A stretch of 44,528 nt of DNA from Methanomassiliicoccaceae archaeon UBA328. Lineage in GTDB: Archaea > Thermoplasmatota > Thermoplasmata > Methanomassiliicoccales > Methanomethylophilaceae. This document shows, piece after piece, positions 39,065 through 44,528 of the stretch (within the stretch, counting starts at the first letter, position 1; each line of letters starts with the position of its first letter). The stretch covers positions 1-44,528 of the forward strand of contig DAYM01000014.1 in the NCBI GenBank assembly GCA_002506905.1. The letters run 5' to 3'. Below the pieces are notes generated by a model. The model worked only from the letters and a program-made list of their open reading frames with translations. It did not search any database and was not told the origin of the DNA. Both the position numbers and the translations under genes were made by a program.

Positions 39065-42000
39065 CCCTCCATGTTGTACAGCGGGTGTATGAACCTGAAG
39101 CTGTGGTAGTCCTCTTCATCGAGGAAGAACAGTCTTGCCTTGCTCAGGTCCAGTTTCGGCGGGGCGGTGAATGATATCGTCGCACGGCCGTTGCTGAGTG
39201 CTATCGGTGTTCTGCATGTCCAGATGTTCTCTCCGTCCCAGATCTTCAGGGGGATGCCCTCCGACACCGATATGGCGCACATGGGCGGGAGCATTCTGAT
39301 GCCCGGTTCCGTCTCAAGGGACACATTGACCTTGGAACTGCCTCTCATCGATCTGTCGAGTTCCATGGTGTACTTGACCTTGCTGTAATTGCCGGAGAAG
39401 ATGTCTATGCTCATTCCGCGGGAGTACATCCTCTCTCCGTTGATGGTGTACTGTGCGAACAGGGTCATGACCTTCTTCTTGGAATTGCCCATGGGAATAC
39501 GGATCATCCTGTCCCTGTCGTACGCCTCGCGGCTCACTGTGATCTTCTCTGCGGTGATATCGTTGGGATCGGTGACCGTGGCATTGTCCTTTATCGCTAT
39601 TACGGCGGATTCGGCATCTACAGGCCAATCCATAGTTATGTCGCAGTCTCCTCCGCTCATCTTGCCTTCGACGTCCCTGAAGGGTCTTAGGTTGGCAATC
39701 ATGACATCCTTGCCTCTGACAGCCACCTTTCCGGCGGGGATCATGGGGTAGATGTATTGGACGGCGCCATCCTTGAGACTGAACCTCATTCCGTCCTCGT
39801 AGGTCTCGAGAGGCTGTATCTCCTCCATCCACGAGTTGAGGTCTTGGATGGGGATCATGCGGCCGTACATGGTGACCTTCTTGGGAGAAGAATAGAGAAC
39901 GACGTTCTCTTTGCTCTTCCAGCTGGCAGTGAACGTTCCGTCCTCTTTGTTCCAGCGGATGACCATGTCCCTGACGGGGTCTGGGAATTTGATCGTGGTG
40001 CAGGAGAATGCGGTACCCATGGACCTCTCGGTCCTGTTCTTGTTCTGGTATTCCGCGACGAACAGGTAGTTGTATTTCACTCCGCCTTTCAGACCGTAGT
40101 CGTCCAGGGGGACCTTTCCGTCATGTGCGATCTCGATCTCTTCGCCGACACCTGCGGCGGTCGTTCCTTCCTTTCTCCAGATACGGACCGCGACACAGCC
40201 CTTGGGCTTTTCGTAGTTGATCCTGAGACCTCCTGCAATCGGTTCGATGGTGACGTTGTCCACATCGGGATAGATGGCGGCAGGTCCGCAGACCGCGGCC
40301 TCTTTCGAAAGGATGCCGTAACGTTTGCTGTATACCGAATAGTAATAATCGACACCGGGGTCCATTGTCTTGTCGACATAGACGCTGTTGGGTATCTCTG
40401 TGAGGGGGACTGTGTCCTCCGTGACGACGGGCAGCCTGTCGCGTGCCCTGTACACGCAGAATGTGGTTCCGGCCCTGTTCTCCGGAATGGCGAACCTGAG
40501 GACGATCTTGCCTTCGCCGTCACGTACCTGGAGTGTCGCATCCGCCGGTGATTCCGGGGGATATTCCATCATCTTCGCCTTGGTGGCGGGATGATCGGGG
40601 CATCTCTCTGCGGCTTTGACGTAGAGATTCATCCTCTCTTCGTCATTGGCGGCGGATTCCGCTTTCTTGCAGAACTCGTCGGCATCCCTCATCCTCTGCA
40701 TGCTGTCTTCGTACTTCTTGCGTATCTCGACATCGTTCTCGATGATGTACGGGAACTCCGTGAGTGCGCTGTCGCAGTACAGCTGGCAGCTTCTGAACTT
40801 CCTCATCTTGTAGGATTGTTCGATGTTCTTCGTGACCGAATTGTATCTGACGTTGGCCGCTCTGAGGTCCTGAGTAAGATCGGTTATATTGGGATATGTC
40901 GCGTAGATCTTCTTCAGTTCGTTCAGATCGTCGTTGGCCTTCGGAAGCATTCCGTTGGCGAGGTTCTTCTTGAACCTCTCTTCGATCTTGCGTGCCTTGT
41001 TCAGACTGGCCTGGAAATCGAATCCGCACTTGATACAGGTCCTGTTTCCGGAAGACTGCTCCGTATTACAGTTCGGACACCTCGTACGGATGCTGAATCC
41101 GCAGATAGAACAGCACATGGCGTCTCCGCCGCATTCTGTCAGTCCGCCGCAGTTCGGGCAGATGGTGAGCTTGCTGTCCCTGGTCGAGAAATTGGCCAGG
41201 TACTTCTTTCTCACGCAGTAGTCCTCGAGGATGGCGACCGCCATCTTGTTGTCGAGATTCGTTCCTTTGAGGTAGATGTTCAGGATATTGTCGATGTAAT
41301 CCCTGGAGAAGGGTTGTCCGTAATCCTCATCCATCGTTTCCAGTGCGGGGCTGAGCGCCCTCATGCATCTGCCGTATTTGATGAAGGACGTCAGGTTGGC
41401 GTCGTCGTCAAGCACGGTCTTGATGGACCTGAGTGCCTGGATGTAGGAGTCCTGGGTAGGCAGAACGTCCTGTTTGACATTGCTGACCCTCTTCTCGCAG
41501 ACCTCGAATGCGTTCCTGAGCTCGGTCATCGAACATCCGTCACCGACGGTGTTGATGCTTATGTCCAGATCGCGGTTCTCTATCAGGCGGTTCAGGACCT
41601 CCATCGGAGTGTATGCCCTGATATCCCTGATGCCGTGATATGCGTTGGCCACCTTGGGATTCACCGGGGGCTGTACCGCGGTGTTCTTTATACCGGAGGC
41701 CTTGATGAGGTCGTCTTTCGTGACCCCGTCCCAACCGAGTTTCTTGGCGAGTGCATCGGCCGCTCCCGCGACAAGGACCTGTGACTCGTCGTGGAGGGTG
41801 ACCGAGCTCTTCAGGAGCTTGGATGCCTTTGTCTTGAGCAGTTTACGGCCGTCTTCGAACTCCTTTGCCTTGAGCACGGGATCCGACATCGTTTTACGGA
41901 TGGCATCCACCTGCTCGAGGTAGCCGTTCATCCTGAACCTGCGGTCCAGGTCGTTCTGCTTGTCCTTGGATTCCTTTTCCCACTTCTTTGCCTTAGCAGT

Positions 42001-42093
42001 GATCTTCGAATTGATGGAATCAGCGGAGTAGGTGGACTCCTTGTTGGGGTTAAGCCCGATCAGACGACAGTAATTCTCTCTGTCATTAACCAT
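39061..42093 (-). CDS. J-like, zinc-ribbon and Fn3-repeat scaffold protein (operon gene 2)
   Basis: 1010 residues. Residues about 5-80 (N-Y-C-R-L-I-G-L-N-P...I-T-A-K-A-K-K-W-E-K-E...I-R-K-T-M-S-D-P) have the helix order of a J domain, but the H-P-D loop is missing. Residues 312-357 hold five C-x-x-C-like pairs (C-P-N-C, C-S-I-C, C-P-N-C, C-I-K-C), about two to three zinc ribbons. Residues about 365-500 are helical, TPR-like. Residues about 515-1000 form several beta domains that look like fibronectin type III (V-D-Y-Y-Y-S-V-Y-S-K-R, V-K-Y-N-Y-L-F-V-A-E-Y). No signal peptide. I read it as a scaffold that brings clients to the Hsp70 parts. It starts 15 bases after the Hsp70-vWA stop. Confidence 0.6.
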   Translation of the reverse strand: MVNDRENYCRLIGLNPNKESTYSADSINSKITAKAKKWEKESKDKQNDLDRRFRMNGYLEQVDAIRKTMSDPVLKAKEFEDGRKLLKTKASKLLKSSVTLHDESQVLVAGAADALAKKLGWDGVTKDDLIKASGIKNTAVQPPVNPKVANAYHGIRDIRAYTPMEVLNRLIENRDLDISINTVGDGCSMTELRNAFEVCEKRVSNVKQDVLPTQDSYIQALRSIKTVLDDDANLTSFIKYGRCMRALSPALETMDEDYGQPFSRDYIDNILNIYLKGTNLDNKMAVAILEDYCVRKKYLANFSTRDSKLTICPNCGGLTECGGDAMCCSICGFSIRTRCPNCNTEQSSGNRTCIKCGFDFQASLNKARKIEERFKKNLANGMLPKANDDLNELKKIYATYPNITDLTQDLRAANVRYNSVTKNIEQSYKMRKFRSCQLYCDSALTEFPYIIENDVEIRKKYEDSMQRMRDADEFCKKAESAANDEERMNLYVKAAERCPDHPATKAKMMEYPPESPADATLQVRDGEGKIVLRFAIPENRAGTTFCVYRARDRLPVVTEDTVPLTEIPNSVYVDKTMDPGVDYYYSVYSKRYGILSKEAAVCGPAAIYPDVDNVTIEPIAGGLRINYEKPKGCVAVRIWRKEGTTAAGVGEEIEIAHDGKVPLDDYGLKGGVKYNYLFVAEYQNKNRTERSMGTAFSCTTIKFPDPVRDMVIRWNKEDGTFTASWKSKENVVLYSSPKKVTMYGRMIPIQDLNSWMEEIQPLETYEDGMRFSLKDGAVQYIYPMIPAGKVAVRGKDVMIANLRPFRDVEGKMSGGDCDITMDWPVDAESAVIAIKDNATVTDPNDITAEKITVSREAYDRDRMIRIPMGNSKKKVMTLFAQYTINGERMYSRGMSIDIFSGNYSKVKYTMELDRSMRGSSKVNVSLETEPGIRMLPPMCAISVSEGIPLKIWDGENIWTCRTPIALSNGRATISFTAPPKLDLSKARLFFLDEEDYHSFRFIHPLYNMEG

Positions 42094-42108
42094 CTGCAGA
42101 CCTCGTCC

Positions 42109-44163
42109 TCAGCGCTTAAGTCTGGCCTTTTCTCCAGTGCTCTCGCGGAGACCCATGGAACCTGTGTTCATCGCCATTGCGATGGTGCTGAACGTCTCTC
42201 CGAGTCTGTCGAGCGTAGTGAACATCGCACCTTCTTCGACGGTAGCGATCTGTCTGAGGAAGGCTGTATCTGCTTCCGCGAATCCGACCGCAACGATGGC
42301 TGTTCCCGCGGACCTGCACATCTGTGCCTCTCCGACGGCGTTGTCTCTCTTACCCCAGATACCGTCTGTAAGTACGAGGATCATCTTTGCGCCGGGCTTT
42401 CCGTTGAGCATCGAGAGTGCGGTCCCCAGAGGGCTGGCGTCCGTTCCTCTTCCGAGCATGTTGACCTTGAGTTCGTCGAGTGCCGTGACGATCATGTTGG
42501 AATCCTCTGTGAGGTCCCTGATGATCTTGATCTTGTCACCGAATCCGACAAGTCCGATCTTGGTGGTGTCGTTGCTGACACTGGAAACGAAGTCCCTGAT
42601 GCTGTCCTTGACCTCTTCGATGGAGACCTTCATACTTCTGGAAAGGTCCACGCAGATGACGATGTTCCTTGCGATGGGCACATCCGAGGGCCTTGCTCCG
42701 GGTGCTTCTCCCATCCAGCTGATATCTTCGGGAACAGGGTCCGCCTCGACATCCAGCATCTCTCCGTCCTGGTATGCGTTGACCTGAACGACACCGTTCT
42801 CGTCGTAGGTGTATTCGATATCAATGATGGCTCCGTCTCCGATATTGCAGAATCCAGAGATGACGACCTTTGCGAGGACGTAGCAGTCCAGAGGGTTCTT
42901 TCCCTCTCCCTGCAGTGTGTAGACCTCGATCTTGTCGGTCATGTTGCCCTCGGCGATCTTGAAAGGTTTCCTTACGCTGACGGGGACGTTCGAGTTCTTC
43001 TTGATCATGATCTCGTTGATGTATCTCTTGCCGTCGACGCTGGTGGACAGCGCTCCGAGGCTGTGTGCGGTAACATCCACGATCTTGTGCTCGGACAGTC
43101 CGTGCTTGTCGCTGCAGTATAGTTCCGAGACGATGGCCGCTCCTTTTGCGACCGCGAGGTCGGTATCGGCGTGGTCGATGACGTTGTTCCTTCCGGTGAG
43201 CTTTTTCAGGAATTCGGACACCTGGGGCATCCTTGTGGAACCGCCGACCAGGAGGACCTCATCGATGTCGCTCCATGCGATCTGGAGCTCGTCCATCAGA
43301 TTGATGATGACGTCCCTTGTGGCGTTGAGGAGCTGCTGTGTCTTGACATCGAACTCCTCGCGTGTGAGCGTGTACTTGCCGGAGTTTCCGGCGTATTTGA
43401 CCTGGATAGCGACGTTGTCCGCCTTGGACAGGACCTTCTTGTAGTTCTCTGCCGCAACGATGAGTTCGTTCTTGGTGGATTCGTCTTCCCTGGGGTCGAC
43501 ACCGAATTCCTCTTCGAACTTCTCGCAGACATATTTTGTGATGACCGCATCCCAGTCCTTTCCTCCGAGAAGGTGGTTTCCGTCTGTTCCGACCACGGTG
43601 ATGTTTCCGCCGGAGATCTTGACGATGGTGACATCGAATGTTCCTCCGCCGAGGTCGTAGACCATGACTGTCTTGTCGGTCGAGTGGTTGTATCCGTATG
43701 AGATCGCAGCTGCCGTAGGCTCGTTGACGATCTTGAGGACCTTGATGCCGCAGGATTCTCCCGCACGGATCGTGGCGGTCCTCTGGAAATCATTGAAGTA
43801 AGCAGGTACGGTGATGACGGCGGAATCGATCTTCTCGCCGGTCTGGTTCTCTGCATCTGTGATCAGCTGTTTCAGGAGCATTCCCGAAAGCTGTTCGGCA
43901 GAGTAAGTCTTGCCGTATGCTTCGACATTGAATCCCGTGTCGCCCATTCCGCGCTTGAAAGAGGCTGCGATGATACCTGCACCGCCTGCCTGCATGTCTT
44001 TTGCGTCCTCACCGATCATGATCTCCCCGTTCTCGAGGAAACAGATGACCGAAGGGGTGAGTTCCTTTCCGAAAATGTTCGGGATCACTTCTGTCTTGGA
44101 TGTTTGCTTGTCATATTTCGCGACTGTAGAGTACGTTGTTCCGAGGTCTATTCCTACCTTCAT
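42109..44163 (-). CDS. Hsp70-von Willebrand factor A fusion protein (operon gene 1)
   Basis: 684 residues. Residues 1-350 are an Hsp70 nucleotide-binding domain (G-I-D-L-G-T-T-Y-S-T, V-Y-D-L-G-G-G-T-F-D-V-T, L-L-V-G-G-S-T-R-M-P-Q). Residues about 355-480 are a short beta substrate-binding part. From about 499 a vWA domain follows, with an intact metal-ion site: D506-x-S508-x-S510, T574 and D600 in L-T-D-G. The helical lid of Hsp70 is replaced by vWA, a protein-binding module that holds partners through a metal ion. First gene of the five-gene operon, with a TATA box 28-37 bases upstream. Confidence 0.88.
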   Translation of the reverse strand: MKVGIDLGTTYSTVAKYDKQTSKTEVIPNIFGKELTPSVICFLENGEIMIGEDAKDMQAGGAGIIAASFKRGMGDTGFNVEAYGKTYSAEQLSGMLLKQLITDAENQTGEKIDSAVITVPAYFNDFQRTATIRAGESCGIKVLKIVNEPTAAAISYGYNHSTDKTVMVYDLGGGTFDVTIVKISGGNITVVGTDGNHLLGGKDWDAVITKYVCEKFEEEFGVDPREDESTKNELIVAAENYKKVLSKADNVAIQVKYAGNSGKYTLTREEFDVKTQQLLNATRDVIINLMDELQIAWSDIDEVLLVGGSTRMPQVSEFLKKLTGRNNVIDHADTDLAVAKGAAIVSELYCSDKHGLSEHKIVDVTAHSLGALSTSVDGKRYINEIMIKKNSNVPVSVRKPFKIAEGNMTDKIEVYTLQGEGKNPLDCYVLAKVVISGFCNIGDGAIIDIEYTYDENGVVQVNAYQDGEMLDVEADPVPEDISWMGEAPGARPSDVPIARNIVICVDLSRSMKVSIEEVKDSIRDFVSSVSNDTTKIGLVGFGDKIKIIRDLTEDSNMIVTALDELKVNMLGRGTDASPLGTALSMLNGKPGAKMILVLTDGIWGKRDNAVGEAQMCRSAGTAIVAVGFAEADTAFLRQIATVEEGAMFTTLDRLGETFSTIAMAMNTGSMGLRESTGEKARLKR

Positions 44164-44190
44164 ATCCCATCGTTACTCTGTATGTGCATT

Positions 44191-44200
44191 ATAGTATAAA
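44191..44200 (-). promoter_or_regulatory. TATA box of the Hsp70-vWA operon
   Basis: On the minus strand TTTATACTAT, 28-37 bases before ATG 44163. The transcript is leaderless or nearly so. Confidence 0.5.
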
Positions 44201-44216
44201 ATGTGTGGCAGACCCT

Positions 44217-44290
44217 CTACGAAATTCGTAGCGGGGTTTTGGATTTCGAAAAATTGTATTGCGATACAGAAATTATCTGCGAATTTCGTA
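44217..44290. promoter_or_regulatory. Two inverted TACGAAATTCG sites before the Hsp70 operon
   Basis: CTACGAAATTCGTAG (44217-44231) is a palindrome with 7-base arms. Its core TACGAAATTCG (44219-44229) recurs inverted as CGAATTTCGTA (44280-44290). The same 11 bases occur at 24661-24671. Confidence 0.5.
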
Positions 44291-44528
44291 ATCATGATTA
44301 TTCGGAATGCCTAATTCTAAATATTTTCAATTAATTTAAAAAATATTTAATCGGTGTTCTGGGTAATACAAAGAAGACACAGTATCATCATCGGGACCGT
44401 CCCCGGCATCGGCGCATTATGCAAGGCGTACCTGCCGTTCGGGAAGCGGTCTTCCGGACGGTCAATGTATATATTGGTATCATTCGGACATCAGGTCTTC
44501 CCGGTATTCTTTTTTTTCATTGTTTCAG
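44291..44528. other. Right-edge intergenic region with hairpin and promoter-like box
   Basis: No coding frame is visible. CCGTTCGGGAAG (44435-44446) pairs, with one bulge, with CTTCCGGACGG (44451-44461). TATATATTG (44468-44476) follows and could start a transcript running off the right edge; a T8 run lies near 44510. Confidence 0.35.

Noticed and set aside
40591..43122. Long plus-strand frames opposite the J-like and Hsp70-vWA genes
   Set aside because: Shadow frames of strong minus-strand genes; composition is typical of antisense of this codon usage.
1..44528. Insertion sequences, transposases or phage genes
   Set aside because: I found no transposase, integrase or terminal repeats; apparent transfer (pseudouridine synthase, DUF1846) is by single genes.

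Overview
The window looks like chromosome from a host-associated, methyl-reducing archaeon, most likely of the order Methanomassiliicoccales (Thermoplasmata). Four things point there. The promoters are archaeal, with TATA boxes about 25-32 bases before many starts and many leaderless genes. The aminoacyl-tRNA synthetases are archaeal in type. There is a corrinoid protein with an MtaA/MtbA-like methyltransferase. Finally, none of the 47 protein genes whose stop lies in the window ends in TAG (about 16 TAA and 31 TGA by my reading), as expected where UAG is reserved for pyrrolysine. The order-level assignment is inference.

Left third (1-13.7 kb): an isocitrate/isopropylmalate dehydrogenase-family enzyme faces a run of minus-strand membrane proteins (two LytS-type 5TM proteins, one broken; a short formate/nitrite-transporter-like protein; an HdeD-like protein). 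Then come an HTH_10 regulator, an MFS transporter and a corrinoid protein/methyltransferase pair. The transporter and the methyltransferase pair share a near-identical promoter module built on the palindrome GAACATGTTC, so this part looks like one regulated unit for an unassigned methylated compound. It is followed by tRNA-Gly, a DUF1846 protein, a secreted papain-like protease and a DEAD-box helicase with a structured leader.

Middle (13.7-30 kb): mostly housekeeping and redox or stress genes. These are ValRS; a CBS protein with a possible ribosome-hibernation-like tail; a USP-CBS-GlyRS operon; an amidohydrolase-USP pair; three tandem 54-residue 2[4Fe-4S] ferredoxins facing a ferredoxin-NAD(P) reductase-like flavoprotein; two pyridoxamine-oxidase-fold proteins; small zinc-ribbon and PC4/YdbC proteins; a CorC/CNNM protein; and a PF01877 RNA-binding protein. 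Three genes carry in-frame stops (2684-2686 TAA, 13263-13265 TAA, 27196-27198 TGA). For two of them a well-placed promoter still lies upstream of the original start; they are either recent nonsense mutations or sequence errors.

Right third (30-44.5 kb): tRNA-Ile, a parvulin/DUF2188 pair, a membrane-anchored zinc-ribbon GTPase, a pirin and a bacterial-type pseudouridine synthase lead to the most unusual locus. It is a five-gene minus-strand operon (44163 down to 35341) whose last four junctions are ATGA overlaps or the equivalent. It encodes an Hsp70-von Willebrand A fusion; a 1010-residue protein with a J-domain-like N-terminus (no HPD), zinc ribbons and Fn3-like domains; a zinc-ribbon GTPase; a GrpE-like protein with a long acidic N-terminus; and a second, lid-less Hsp70. 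I read it as a dedicated alternative Hsp70/J/GrpE machine coupled to a GTPase and a vWA module. The GTPase has a membrane-anchored relative about 4 kb away (31905-33467). I know of no described function for this combination.
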